DNA of 40,016 bases from the NCBI GenBank assembly GCA_018668635.1, contig JABJCN010000156.1:1-40016 (forward strand). The letters run 5' to 3'. The DNA comes from Opitutia bacterium. Lineage in GTDB: Bacteria; Verrucomicrobiota; Verrucomicrobiia; Opitutales; JABJCN01. Under the pieces are notes generated by a model. That model was not told the DNA's origin, searched no databases, and worked only from the letters and a program-made list of their open reading frames with translations. Positions 1 to 8,440 of the stretch are shown in pieces. The position numbers were made by a program, and so were the translations under genes. Each line of letters opens with the position of its first letter. The stretch's first letter is position 1.

Positions 1-2
1 CG

Positions 3-404
3 GGAAAAGATATCAATGTTGGCCATGGAGTCCTCAATGTTGAGCGTGTACTTGAGCGCAATCAACACGGTGTTTATGATTTGGCGGTTGGAGGGTTTCA
101 TTTTTCTCCACTTTCTTCCGCCACGAGCAATAAGTCCTTTGCAATTAATGTCCAAAATCGAGGTAATGAATGGATAAGGGGTGCGACACTTGACCTTGAT
201 GTGGAAGGCAAGAGCAAGCGTTTCTACCTCGGCTCAATGAAACCGGGTGAAGTCCTGACCTCGGATTGGTTCCTTACTCCTGATCAGATACTCAATGAAA
301 AAGGCACTTTAATTAAGGCTCGAGTCACGCCTGATGGTCACCGTGATGCCCGTTCAGAAAATGATACATGGACCTCGCGAATGATACTTCCTGCGAGCTT
401 CTGA
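3..404 (+). CDS. C-terminal part of a secreted protein, possibly an S8 subtilase with CARDB-like tail
   Basis: The frame is open to the left edge of the window, so the gene starts upstream and only about 133 C-terminal residues are visible. The first residues read GKDINVGHGVLNVERVL, which resembles the end of the subtilisin (S8) catalytic domain, where a G-x-G-[VL]-x-[ND]-[VA]-x-x-A pattern closes the fold. The rest, with spaced beta-strand-like segments (FAINVQNRGNEWIRGATLDL, then a W-F-L-T-P stretch), looks like a CARDB/Ig-like adhesion domain. No catalytic residue is in view, so protease identity is inference from a short motif. A TTG near 81 could serve as an internal start, but the open frame upstream argues against it. 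It ends with TGA at 402-404, 111 bp before korA. Confidence 0.45.
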   Translation, partial: GKDINVGHGVLNVERVLERNQHGVYDLAVGGFHFSPLSSATSNKSFAINVQNRGNEWIRGATLDLDVEGKSKRFYLGSMKPGEVLTSDWFLTPDQILNEKGTLIKARVTPDGHRDARSENDTWTSRMILPASF

Positions 405-515
405 ATCATGATCGAAGAAAATCATACACGAAGTGTGCGAAAAATCTTGAATTGAATCAATCGCTCACCATCTTTCCCGTTTTCATACATATATTAGCTT
501 TTTTTAAAGGAATTC

Positions 516-2354
516 ATGACCACCAGTTCCACCCAATTTGAGGAAAAGGAAGCCATCGTAATCCGTTTTGCCGGAGATTCCGGGGATGGAATGCAGACTG
601 TGGGAGAGCAGTTTACCGACAGTAGCGCATTTGCCGGAAATGATTTGGCAACGCTGCCCGATTTCCCCGCTGAGATTCGAGCGCCTGCCGGGACTCTGCC
701 AGGCGTATCCGGGTTTCAACTTCAATTTGGCAGTCGAGAGGTCAAGACCCCTGGTGATGCACCGGACGCTCTAGTAGCCATGAACCCTGCTGCACTTAAG
801 GTGAACTTGGAGGAACTGGTTCCAGGGGGCCTTTTAATTGTTAATACTGAGGCCTTTAAAAAAAGCAACCTTCTCAAGGCCGGATATGAGAGTGATCCAC
901 TAGAGGATGAATCGCTCTCTACTAATTACAAGTTGGTTAAAATCAATATAACCGAACTTACAAAGCAGGCCCTTTCAGAGAGTTCGATGAAACCCAATCA
1001 AAAGGCGAGGTGCAAAAATTTCTTCGCTCTTGGCTTCACATACTGGGTATATGACCGCCCTCTTGATCCTACGATAAATTTTTTAAACTCCAAGTGGGGG
1101 AAGCGATTGCCAGAAGTTGCGGATGCCAACATCAAGGTTCTGAAGGCTGGATATTACTTCGGTGAAACGACTGAACTTTCGCAGAACCGATACCAGGTTT
1201 CTCGTGCCGACAATGCTCCAGGCACCTATCGTAAAATTAACGGTAACGATGCTCTGGTTTATGGTCTTATTTCCGGAGTGCAAAGTGCCTCCAAGGAAAT
1301 GGTTTTTTCCGGGTATCCCATTACACCTGCATCTTCAATTCTTGAGGGGCTTGCGGCTCAAAAGCATTTTGGAATTAAGACTGTTCAGGCCGAGGATGAA
1401 ATTGCCGCCATTGGTGTAGCCCTTGGTGCTAGCTTTGCCGGTCGTCTCGGTATCTGTGCCACAAGTGGTCCAGGGATGTGTCTCAAGTCGGAATTTATGG
1501 GGCTTTCCGCCATCACTGAGTTACCTCTTGTTATTTGTGACGTTCAACGAGGTGGTCCCAGTACCGGGTTGCCAACCAAGACAGAACAGGGCGATTTACT
1601 ACAAAGTTATTTTGGCCGTAATAGTGACCTGCCGATTCCCATTATTGCACCGACTTCACCTTCCGACTGTTTCTGGGTGGCAAGGGAATGCGTGCGAATT
1701 GCTTTGGCTTACAACACTCCAGTCATTTTACTCAGCGAACTTTATTTGGCAATTGGTTCTGAACCATGGTGTCTCCCGGATTTATCAACCCTCCCGGAAA
1801 TTCCATCCAATGTTATTCAACCTGGAGAGGAATTTAAAATTTATAAGAGAGATCCCGAGACTCTTGCTCGAAAGGTTGCCTTCCCGGGTATGCCTGGATA
1901 CGAGCATCGCGTTGGTGGCCTTGAAAAGGATGAGTCGGGTGGCGTTAGTTACGATGCCGCAAACCACGAGAATATGACCCGTATTCGTGCGGAAAAAGTA
2001 CAGGCGATTGCAAAGAGTTTGCCTCCAACAGAGGTCAATGGTGCTTCTTCGGGTAAACTGCTTGTTTTGGGCTGGGGAGGTACATACGGTGCCATCACAT
2101 CAGCAGTCAACCGTCTACAAGCTGAAGGTTTCTCAGTAAGCAGTGTGGTTCTTCGGCATTTAAATCCGCTACCACTTGATTTGGAGGACATTCTTTCTCG
2201 CTTCGATAAGATTCTTATTCCGGAATTAAATCTCGGTCAGCTTCGTCTACTGATCCAAGGCCATTATCTGCGGGAGACCATTGGCTTTAATAAAGTTCAG
2301 GGTCGCCCGTTCACTGTCAGTGAAATGGTAGAGAAGATTCAGGAACTGTTGTAA
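516..2354 (+). CDS. korA: 2-oxoacid (2-oxoglutarate):ferredoxin oxidoreductase, fused gamma-alpha subunit
   Basis: This 612-residue protein is the KorA-type subunit of an enzyme that oxidatively decarboxylates a 2-oxoacid with CoA and ferredoxin. Residues about 13-200 form the gamma domain (FAGDSGDGMQTVGEQF, then LPDFPAEIRAPAGT). Residues about 235-612 form the alpha (pyrimidine-binding) domain with the signature YPITPASSILEGLA and the ATSGPGMCLKSEF and QRGGPSTGLPTKTEQGD segments. The gamma-alpha fusion and length are normal for KorA. An AAAGGA sequence sits a few bases upstream of the ATG, one of the few convincing ribosome binding sites in this window. korB follows after 21 bp. Substrate is taken from family; 2-oxoglutarate is most likely, pyruvate is possible. 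Confidence 0.93.
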   Translation: MTTSSTQFEEKEAIVIRFAGDSGDGMQTVGEQFTDSSAFAGNDLATLPDFPAEIRAPAGTLPGVSGFQLQFGSREVKTPGDAPDALVAMNPAALKVNLEELVPGGLLIVNTEAFKKSNLLKAGYESDPLEDESLSTNYKLVKINITELTKQALSESSMKPNQKARCKNFFALGFTYWVYDRPLDPTINFLNSKWGKRLPEVADANIKVLKAGYYFGETTELSQNRYQVSRADNAPGTYRKINGNDALVYGLISGVQSASKEMVFSGYPITPASSILEGLAAQKHFGIKTVQAEDEIAAIGVALGASFAGRLGICATSGPGMCLKSEFMGLSAITELPLVICDVQRGGPSTGLPTKTEQGDLLQSYFGRNSDLPIPIIAPTSPSDCFWVARECVRIALAYNTPVILLSELYLAIGSEPWCLPDLSTLPEIPSNVIQPGEEFKIYKRDPETLARKVAFPGMPGYEHRVGGLEKDESGGVSYDAANHENMTRIRAEKVQAIAKSLPPTEVNGASSGKLLVLGWGGTYGAITSAVNRLQAEGFSVSSVVLRHLNPLPLDLEDILSRFDKILIPELNLGQLRLLIQGHYLRETIGFNKVQGRPFTVSEMVEKIQELL

Positions 2355-2375
2355 TCCCTATTTTAAAAAAATTAT

Positions 2376-3407
2376 ATGAGCACGGAAACCCTCGAATCCC
2401 CCCAACCTCTGACTAAAAAAGATTTTGTACCTCCCAATGAGGTTCGCTGGTGTCCTGGATGCGGTGACTATGCCATCCTGAATTCCATACAGAAAACATT
2501 TCCGGAGCTGGGTGTCCCTCGGGAGAAATTCGTTGTGGTTAGTGGCATCGGTTGTTCCAGTCGCTTCCCATACTATATGCAGACCTACGGATTTCATACG
2601 ATCCATGGTCGGGCTCCCACTTTAGCGACCGGAGTCAAGGTTGCTAATCCGGATCTTTCCGTCTGGATGATTACCGGTGATGGAGATGGTCTCAGCATCG
2701 GGGGGAATCACCTTCTTCACGTCCTGCGTCGCAATCCCAATATAAATATCCTTCTTTTTAATAACCGTGTCTATGGCCTTACGAAAGGGCAGTACAGCCC
2801 AACATCGGATGTGGGGATGAAGACCAAGAGCACGCCGATGGGTTCCATTGACCACCCCGTTAATCCCATCCAGTTTGCAATCGGTGCCGAGGCCAGTTTT
2901 ATTGCCCGGACCGTTGATACAGATCCCAAGCATATGGTCGAGACTTTCAAGGCCGCTCATGCTCACAAGGGGGTATCCTTTGTGGAAATCCTCCAGAACT
3001 GTGTTATCTACAATAAGGACGTTTGGGAAGATGTTTACGGACGTGATGCAAGGGCGGAACAAATTCTTTATCTGGCAGATGGCCAACCCCTGATATACGG
3101 AAAGGATAAGGACAAGGGCATACGCCTGAACAATCTTGACCCCGAAATTGTCACCCTGGGTGAATCGGGAGCTTCGGAAGGTGAACTTCTGCAACATAAC
3201 CCTAAAGAAGCTAACAGCCTCTATACTACATTGCTGTCTCAGTTGGTACATCCCCAGTTCCCAACCCCCGTAGGTGTTTTTCGTGCCCTTGAGCGTCCTG
3301 TTTATGAAGACTCTCTTCAGGCTCAAATTGATGCAGCTCAGGAAAGCAAGGGGCAGGGTGACCTACAAACCTCCCTGGTCGGTGGCGGAAGTTGGGTTGT
3401 TGAGTAG
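2376..3407 (+). CDS. korB: 2-oxoacid (2-oxoglutarate):ferredoxin oxidoreductase, beta subunit
   Basis: This 343-residue protein is the thiamine-diphosphate-binding partner of the preceding alpha subunit. Visible signatures are the N-terminal WCPGCGDYAILNSIQK, the VSGIGCSSRFPYYM segment, HGRAPTLATGVK, the ThDP/Mg motif beginning GDGDGLSIGGNH, and NNRVYGLTKGQYSPTSD. Those are the standard elements of KorB. The C-terminal 60 residues are less conserved and end in a Gly/Val tail. It lies 21 bp after korA and is presumably cotranscribed with it. No Shine-Dalgarno-like sequence is seen before its ATG. The pair would supply succinyl-CoA and reduced ferredoxin to central metabolism. Confidence 0.93.
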   Translation: MSTETLESPQPLTKKDFVPPNEVRWCPGCGDYAILNSIQKTFPELGVPREKFVVVSGIGCSSRFPYYMQTYGFHTIHGRAPTLATGVKVANPDLSVWMITGDGDGLSIGGNHLLHVLRRNPNINILLFNNRVYGLTKGQYSPTSDVGMKTKSTPMGSIDHPVNPIQFAIGAEASFIARTVDTDPKHMVETFKAAHAHKGVSFVEILQNCVIYNKDVWEDVYGRDARAEQILYLADGQPLIYGKDKDKGIRLNNLDPEIVTLGESGASEGELLQHNPKEANSLYTTLLSQLVHPQFPTPVGVFRALERPVYEDSLQAQIDAAQESKGQGDLQTSLVGGGSWVVE

Positions 3408-3458
3408 TCTCTGGTTCTCTCAGTTTTGTAATAGTCAGCCCGCAACCATCTAAAATGG

Positions 3459-3547
3459 CGGAAGGGGTGGGATTCGAACCCACGGAACCCGTTTCCGGGC
3501 TCAGCGGTTTTCAAGACCGCCGCATTCGTCCACTCTGCCACCCTTCC
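3459..3547 (-). tRNA. tRNA-Ser(TGA)
   Basis: Read on the minus strand the 89-nt sequence begins GGAAGGGTGGCAGAGTGG and closes with CCCTTCC plus a G discriminator, giving a seven-pair acceptor stem. The anticodon loop is CTTGAAA with anticodon TGA (complement at 3511-3513), within a GCGGT/ACCGC stem. There is a long variable arm (AGCCCGGAAACGGGTT) and a GTTCGAATC T-loop, both expected of a class II serine tRNA. CCA is not encoded. Confidence 0.96.
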
Positions 3548-3610
3548 TTTTGTCTCTGGAAAGCAAAGCAGGGACCGGAAGAAATACCAGCAAAAAAGTC
3601 GGGATAGAAT

Positions 3611-4339
3611 CTATTTATTTTTGTATGTTGCCACATATACAGCATTCATGGATGTGCCTCCGGTAATTGGGTTTTCAAACTCTATTAGGTGGGATTCGGC
3701 ATGACCAAAGACTTTTTCCAAATGAATTTTGAAGGATTTATTAGGTTCACCATCCGCCCAAAGTGCAAATATTCCGCTAGGTTTCAGGTGCATGGACAAT
3801 TCCTCCAGACCCTCCTCGGTATAGAAACGTGTGTTGGTCTGATGTAAAACATTGGTCGGCGTGTGATCTATATCCAGAAGAACCGCATCGTATTTTCTTT
3901 CCGGGAACTTCGGGGCAAAACTTTTTTTAGGATCACTGGAAAGGGCGAAAAAATCGGCATGTACCAATTGGCAACGAGTATCTTCCAGTAATTTTTTTCC
4001 GTTTGGGACCAAACCTTTCTGGTGCCACTCAATCACAGCCTCAAGATAGTCCACCACAATCAGTGAGGAAACACGAGAATCCTCCAGCGCGGATACCGCT
4101 GTATATCCCAACCCAAGTCCACCAACGACAATGTCAAGTTTGTCATTTTTGAGGGATGCCAAACCTAATTTGGCAAGCTGGCATTCTGCTTCATTAAACA
4201 AGCTCGACATGAGGAAATCCTCTCCAAGCTTTACTTCGTAGATATCTTTATCCCCGAATTGGTGCATCCGGCGCCTTCTCAATATCAGGTCACCAAGAGC
4301 GGTTTCCCTGAAATCAAGTTCCTCGTAGCTTATATTCAT
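3611..4339 (-). CDS. Spermidine-synthase-like (aminopropyltransferase/methyltransferase fold) protein
   Basis: The 242-residue product has a Rossmann-type SAM-binding core. Motif I is IVVGGLGLGYTAVSAL at about residues 70-85, followed by a strand ending in an acid (SLIVVDYLEAVIEWH) and by DAVLLDIDHTP at about 150-160. The N-terminal part (GDLILRRRRMHQFGDKDIYE) and the mid segment (DFLMSSLFNEAECQLAKLGL) fit the polyamine aminopropyltransferase superfamily. The classical spermidine synthase D-D and YHE motifs are not clear, so it may be a methyltransferase or a divergent relative rather than a true SpeE. It lies alone between tRNA-Ser and the rpmB terminator, on the same strand as both. Confidence 0.72.
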   Translation of the reverse strand: MNISYEELDFRETALGDLILRRRRMHQFGDKDIYEVKLGEDFLMSSLFNEAECQLAKLGLASLKNDKLDIVVGGLGLGYTAVSALEDSRVSSLIVVDYLEAVIEWHQKGLVPNGKKLLEDTRCQLVHADFFALSSDPKKSFAPKFPERKYDAVLLDIDHTPTNVLHQTNTRFYTEEGLEELSMHLKPSGIFALWADGEPNKSFKIHLEKVFGHAESHLIEFENPITGGTSMNAVYVATYKNK

Positions 4340-4404
4340 GTGTGTTTAAAATCCCCTTGGTACGAATTTCTAGTTTTTAACGATTCAGTGTGACACCAGC
4401 ATAT

Positions 4405-4447
4405 TAAAAAAAAGCGGCTTCCCCAATATCGGAAAAGCCGCTTTTAG
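4405..4447 (-). terminator. Rho-independent terminator downstream of rpmB
   Basis: On the minus strand AAAAGCGGCTT pairs with AAGCCGCTTTT around a short loop of about 14 nt, and the second arm runs into eight consecutive Ts. It lies about 20 bp past the rpmB stop codon and separates rpmB from the spermidine-synthase-like gene downstream. Because the stem flanks are A-rich and T-rich on both sides, it may also stop transcripts arriving on the plus strand. Confidence 0.88.
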
Positions 4448-4467
4448 AAATTCTTTTTGCTGAAAGA

Positions 4468-4707
4468 TTATTTTCTGGGTGCTTTTTGCACCTTGCCAGC
4501 CTTAAGGGCTTTTACTGAAACCCAGACACGTTTTATCTGGCCGGATTCCAGTTTTACGCGAACGCGTTGTAGGTTGGGTCGGAACGTTCTCTTGGTGTTT
4601 TTTACCAAGCTGGTTCCAATCCCACCACTTTTTTTACTTTGACCTTTTCGGGTGATGCTTCCGCCCTTATGAGGTCGTTTCCCGGTGATTACACAAACTT
4701 TTGACAT
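4468..4707 (-). CDS. rpmB: 50S ribosomal protein L28
   Basis: The 79-residue basic protein matches L28 throughout: MSKVCVITGKRPHKGGSI at the N-terminus, a KNTKRTFRPNLQRVRV core and a VSVKALKAGKV C-terminal segment. Length is normal for the family. Only the first cysteine of the zinc-binding form is present, so this is a zinc-independent (C-minus) type. The gene stands alone with its own terminator. No clear Shine-Dalgarno sequence precedes the ATG. Confidence 0.95.
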   Translation of the reverse strand: MSKVCVITGKRPHKGGSITRKGQSKKSGGIGTSLVKNTKRTFRPNLQRVRVKLESGQIKRVWVSVKALKAGKVQKAPRK

Positions 4708-4823
4708 AAGGTCACGGGAGGAAATCGTTTTAAGTTATTTCGTCAATTGAATTTTTGCAGAAACTCCTTAACTAATTTATTACATCTGGTTCCCCGCTTT
4801 ATTTTATAAGAAACAATTGAAGT

Positions 4824-5786
4824 TTATTTGCGAAAACCACTGAGTGCTTGAAACTTCAATCCAAGATGCGCCGGGTGAAGCAGTTCCATTAGACGTCTCT
4901 TTTCTTTTGAATTTCCATGATCCTCCAATATTTCTTTTATCGGGTCTTTCGCATGGCGCATAAACATTGATTCCTGCCTTAGGGTTTGTACATCATCAAA
5001 CTTATTCTCGATTAGGATTGTTTCCAACCAGTCCCAGCACAAATGGCATGTCAGGTCTTGTCCTCCCGGGTTTGAGAGTAGTTCATTTGACTGTTGATGA
5101 TTCTTGTAGGCACGAGCGGTTCCCTGGGGACTACTTTCCAGCAGTTCTGCCTTGGATTTGCCGTAGTCAAGAGTCAGGAACAATCCTTCCCAGTCCTGTG
5201 CGACCAGTTCCTTCAACCTCTGCGATGCCCCTGATGGGATATCGACATGATATCCGTTGGGTTGTTTTTCAGGTAATTCATCCAAATAGGGGAGAATCTC
5301 CCTGGATATAGATTCGAGATGTACTTCAGAGAGTTTTTCCACGGATATATCCACCCCGATTTCCCTCCATTTGCCGTCCTCAAAAACCAGCCGATTGAAC
5401 GGCTGTGCATCCAGCCATTCGTTGGCGAAAACAATCACTTTCCCATTGACCCTGATTGGGTCTCCCAATCGAAGGGTTAGTGCTTCCTTAAATGGATGAA
5501 TCACTCCATCCAGGACAGAGGATTCCGGCTCTGCACCGATTTCAATAAATGTAAATTCCCCAGCTTCCTTTCCTTGTAGCAGGGTCTTTGCCGATTCTGC
5601 CACCAATCGGCCGAAAAGCGGCCCCATGCTGGTTGATGTATAGAAGTCGGTACTCGGTGTTTTCCCGACCCGTTGTTGCAACCTAATATAATAGCCAAGG
5701 TCCGGATCATACAATGCTGCCTGCACAAATTCTGCATAGTTTATGCAACCATTTGCGTCCGCCAGTGCTTTAAGTTTTTGTAGCAT
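4824..5786 (-). CDS. MidA-family (DUF185/NDUFAF7-like) SAM-dependent methyltransferase
   Basis: The product resembles the MidA/NDUFAF7 class of protein arginine methyltransferases. The N-terminal helix and strand INYAEFVQAALYDPDLGYY is the family hallmark, followed by DFYTSTSMGPLFGRLVAES, a SAM-binding FIEIGAEP motif, the FANEWLDAQPFNRLVF segment with the conserved N-E-x-x-D-A-x-P, and FLTLDYGKSKAELL. I placed the start at the ATG at 5784-5786 (320 residues). The frame remains open further upstream to a TTG at 5909, but that segment would be antisense to tRNA-Leu and has no family counterpart. In mitochondria the homologue modifies a complex I subunit; the bacterial target is not known. Confidence 0.82.
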   Translation of the reverse strand: MLQKLKALADANGCINYAEFVQAALYDPDLGYYIRLQQRVGKTPSTDFYTSTSMGPLFGRLVAESAKTLLQGKEAGEFTFIEIGAEPESSVLDGVIHPFKEALTLRLGDPIRVNGKVIVFANEWLDAQPFNRLVFEDGKWREIGVDISVEKLSEVHLESISREILPYLDELPEKQPNGYHVDIPSGASQRLKELVAQDWEGLFLTLDYGKSKAELLESSPQGTARAYKNHQQSNELLSNPGGQDLTCHLCWDWLETILIENKFDDVQTLRQESMFMRHAKDPIKEILEDHGNSKEKRRLMELLHPAHLGLKFQALSGFRK

Positions 5787-5856
5787 TAATTTGGTAACGT
5801 CTTTTTTCCATTGCCAGTGTCGAGGAATTTTCCACTTTTGGAATCTCTTTTTAAAT

Positions 5857-5943
5857 GCCCGGATGGCGGAATTGGCAGACGCGCTGGATTCAAAATCCAG
5901 TTCCCGCAAGGGAGTGAGGGTTCGACCCCCTCTCCGGGTACCA
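5857..5943 (+). tRNA. tRNA-Leu(CAA)
   Basis: The sequence starts GCCCGGATGGCGGAATTGG and ends TCCGGGTACCA, giving a complete seven-pair acceptor stem with the CCA encoded at 5941-5943. The anticodon loop within CTGGA/TCCAG carries CAA at 5891-5893. The variable arm (TTCCCGCAAGGGAG) is long, as expected for leucine, and the T-loop reads GGTTCGACCC. Its last 20 bases plus 9 downstream bases are copied perfectly at 6737-6765. Confidence 0.97.
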
Positions 5944-5952
5944 GAAAAAGTC
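5924..5952 (+). repeat. tRNA-Leu 3'-end direct repeat, copy 1 (within the intact tRNA)
   Basis: This 29-bp segment covers the T-arm 3' half, the acceptor 3' strand, CCA and nine bases beyond. It is identical to 6737-6765 in the same orientation, 813 bp away. Confidence 0.95.
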
Positions 5953-5958
5953 TATGCG

Positions 5959-6684
5959 ATGGAGAAACCGATCTTAGAGTTGCGCCAGAATCTTCAGGTT
6001 TTCCTTACCATATTCTTTATTTCTGTTTCTGTTTTTTTGGCTTTCTGTTGGATTGAGGCGTGGAAGACAACCTCACAAGATGTTCGGGAAGGAACACTGA
6101 CCTCACTTGAATTGAACTTTGTGATTGTCCTTGGTGGTTGTATGGTGCTGGCATCACTATGGTATCCGTTTTCGAGGCTTTTGGGACTGAATAATATTGG
6201 ACTGGGTCCATACGGTGTTATCGGAGGTTTTCCACCTAAGTTTCTCAAATGGGAAGAAATTAACGATGTTTCCCGAGATGATAGATTCCTAACATGGTCA
6301 TTTAAATACAACGTACATGATGTTACGAAGTTCAACCATGCGCAGGGATGTCGCATCGTTGGGAGTCGGATTGATGTGACTGTTCAGGAACTCCATGATT
6401 TGATGAAACTTCTTATTGCAGAGTCCTCGTTCGTGAAACGAATCGAAACCTTACTGTTTTTTAAGAAGGTTAAAACGGAAGCTGACAAGAACAAGATTAT
6501 CCGAATTGATTCCCTCGACGAAGATGAGCAGGATGAACTCCGAGATTTGTTAACGCAACGTGAGGAAATGTGGAAGTCAACTCTGCGTGAATGTAGCTTT
6601 GATAATGGACCGGATGTCGATTGGTTTGGCTGCGAATCTCAAAAAATTGATGATGAGTTGCGGCGAAGAGGCTGGATGGTATAG
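5959..6684 (+). CDS. Unrecognised membrane protein with a PH-like cytoplasmic domain (paralogue A)
   Basis: Function unknown. From the ATG at 5959, 15 bp after tRNA-Leu, the protein has 241 residues. The start further upstream that the open frame allows would run through the tRNA and is rejected. Two hydrophobic segments lie at about residues 13-32 (VFLTIFFISVSVFLAFCW) and 52-70 (FVIVLGGCMVLASLWYPF). A soluble domain follows with a PH-like strand pattern (PYGVIGGFPPKFLKWEEIND) and a helix (VQELHDLMKLLIAES). The protein ends in IDDELRRRGWMV. The 6808-8244 product shares the whole arrangement, including EKxILEIRQ, F-x-KW-x-[ED]-I, ELH-[DE]-LMK-LI-ES and the DQLRRRGWMV end; 8441-9064 is a more distant relative. 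The family lies directly on a tRNA, a common site for acquired DNA. Confidence 0.78.
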   Translation: MEKPILELRQNLQVFLTIFFISVSVFLAFCWIEAWKTTSQDVREGTLTSLELNFVIVLGGCMVLASLWYPFSRLLGLNNIGLGPYGVIGGFPPKFLKWEEINDVSRDDRFLTWSFKYNVHDVTKFNHAQGCRIVGSRIDVTVQELHDLMKLLIAESSFVKRIETLLFFKKVKTEADKNKIIRIDSLDEDEQDELRDLLTQREEMWKSTLRECSFDNGPDVDWFGCESQKIDDELRRRGWMV

Positions 6685-6736
6685 ATTTCAGAAACTGGAA
6701 AAAGTTCTTAGGCAATCTAAATTAAATTGCCGGGCA

Positions 6737-6765
6737 GACCCCCTCTCCGGGTACCAGAAAAAGTC
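6737..6765 (+). repeat. tRNA-Leu 3'-end direct repeat, copy 2 (partial tRNA fragment)
   Basis: This is a perfect 29-bp copy of 5924-5952, lying between paralogues A and B with no remaining tRNA body to its left. The 3' end, CCA and nine downstream bases are retained. It could be an attachment-site duplication or a remnant of a tandem duplication. Confidence 0.93.
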
Positions 6766-6807
6766 GAGATATTCGCCAAGGGAAAATGTCATGGGCAAGT
6801 ATCCATA

Positions 6808-8244
6808 ATGATTGATCGTATGAAGAATATACTGATTACGATCCTGTTTCTCGCCACACTGATTCATTCCTTTGGTGACCGTGGCCAATCTGGTTACAGT
6901 CCCCTGAGCGATTCTGCCAAGAATTTTCTTGGTGACTATCGGGAAGACATTAGGAAATCGGATCCTGGAAACCTGCACCTTCAAATGAGTGACTTGAAAC
7001 TGTTTGAGGATTTGGGCAGGGTACTGGACGAAAAGGATGCCTGGGACTACTACGAACAGGCATACCCGGGGTTAAAAGCAGCTTACTCACGAACCTTCAG
7101 TCACGACACCGGTCCAGCCCGGGTACACAAAGAATCGCAGGGTCATGAATCATCCTCATCAAAATTTCACAAACCCCACTCCGACAATAAGGATGAACCG
7201 AATCTGATTCAGGGCGTCGATAATAAATCCTTACGGCGTTGGCAGTGGATAATTACGGGAGGCCTGGTTGGAACAATTTTGACCTTAGTAGGAATCCTAT
7301 TGATTATCAATCAACCAAAAAGCAAGCCGATAGAGAAAGCTATTTTGGAAATACGCCAGTTTAAGGTCGTAACGGTTGTTATTTGGGGAGTCCTTGTAGT
7401 TGGGGTTTTGTTATTTGCCATAGCTCTAAAGTTGGTTTTAATCGATTATCTTGCCTTGTTGTTGACCCCTATATTGTTCTGTCTTTGGTATCTTATTTCG
7501 AGGGCGTTCAGGATGAATACTCTTGCACTGAACAGTGATGGTTTTCGGGGTGGATATCCACGAAGATTCTTCAAATGGAGTGACATTCATAAATTTCACC
7601 TAGATGAACCATGGCTCTCATGGAAAGTGAAACCTAACGTATCCATCCCCCTCAACATAAAGAAGTTTGAGTATGAACATGGATGCTGCATGGTCGGGTG
7701 CAAAACTGTTTTCACTGGTAAAGAACTCCATGAGTTAATGAAACAGCTTATTCTAGAGTCCTTGCCTGAGAAACGAAATGGAATATTACTACATTTCAGG
7801 GAAGCTCTAATTTACCGGGATAAAAATTTCAGGGATATACCTCTCGAATCTCTCCCTGCAGATGAGCGGTTGGAAGCAAGCAGGTTGATTGATCTGCGGG
7901 GTGCAATCTGGGCGTCAACCATATATGGGGCACCCGTTGATGATGACGGTCTCATTGATACGTCTGGTTTTGATTCTGCAGAGTATAAAGCCGAACAGAT
8001 CAACGATCAGTTGAGACGTAGGGGTTGGATGGTTGAGTCGCCAGGCGGGTTGAAGGGCTTTTTTCAGGATTTTAAGAGAGTTGCCACGGTTCTTTCGCAT
8101 TTAGATCTAGGTATGCAATTGCGAGTAGGTCTTGGATGCCTCATTTACATCGCATTGTTCCTCGGTCTGCTTTTTGGTTTTGTTTACTTGCTGGGCTTCC
8201 TTTTCGGATATGACCTAATATCATTTCTCCAGGAGTTTTTTTAA
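6808..8244 (+). CDS. Unrecognised membrane protein, paralogue B with an extra exported-type N-terminal region
   Basis: Function unknown; 478 residues from the ATG at 6808. An ATG at 6820 is equally possible and places MKNILITILFLATLIHSF at the very N-terminus as a signal peptide or membrane anchor. Residues about 25-140 are a charged, Ser/His-rich soluble region absent from paralogue A. A hydrophobic segment follows (WIITGGLVGTILTLVGILLI), then a copy of the paralogue A architecture: two membrane segments, the FFKWSDIHKF PH-like strand, ELHELMKQLILES, and DQLRRRGWMV. A C-terminal extension adds one more membrane helix (CLIYIALFLGLLFGFVYLLG). The start codon is preceded by the tRNA-Leu fragment. 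Upstream frame extension to 6727 reads through that fragment and is not credible. Confidence 0.75.
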   Translation: MIDRMKNILITILFLATLIHSFGDRGQSGYSPLSDSAKNFLGDYREDIRKSDPGNLHLQMSDLKLFEDLGRVLDEKDAWDYYEQAYPGLKAAYSRTFSHDTGPARVHKESQGHESSSSKFHKPHSDNKDEPNLIQGVDNKSLRRWQWIITGGLVGTILTLVGILLIINQPKSKPIEKAILEIRQFKVVTVVIWGVLVVGVLLFAIALKLVLIDYLALLLTPILFCLWYLISRAFRMNTLALNSDGFRGGYPRRFFKWSDIHKFHLDEPWLSWKVKPNVSIPLNIKKFEYEHGCCMVGCKTVFTGKELHELMKQLILESLPEKRNGILLHFREALIYRDKNFRDIPLESLPADERLEASRLIDLRGAIWASTIYGAPVDDDGLIDTSGFDSAEYKAEQINDQLRRRGWMVESPGGLKGFFQDFKRVATVLSHLDLGMQLRVGLGCLIYIALFLGLLFGFVYLLGFLFGYDLISFLQEFF

Positions 8245-8440
8245 TAATAGCCCGGACTGTATGCTGGAAAAGATTGATCTCGGATGTTTCTACTCGGATT
8301 CCGTTCTAGAAACTCCACTTTAGCCAGGCAGCCAGTTACTTTTCCGTTGGAGTCTGATAAAAATTAAAGAGTCTTTGGGTTATATTGTAAAACAAATCTA
8401 TTTGATTAATATTGTATTTTTGATCATGTAATTATTTTCC

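Noticed and set aside
1423-1977. A 184-codon frame inside korA in another frame
   Set aside because: It is a shadow of korA, whose frame shows family motifs throughout.
5743-5958. Upstream extension of the paralogue A frame through tRNA-Leu
   Set aside because: It would translate the tRNA and its upstream region; the ATG at 5959 just past CCA gives a sensible membrane protein matching its paralogue.
5924-6765. A classical integrative element at tRNA-Leu
   Set aside because: No integrase, recombinase or transposase gene lies between or beside the repeats, so only a duplication of the tRNA 3' end can be claimed.
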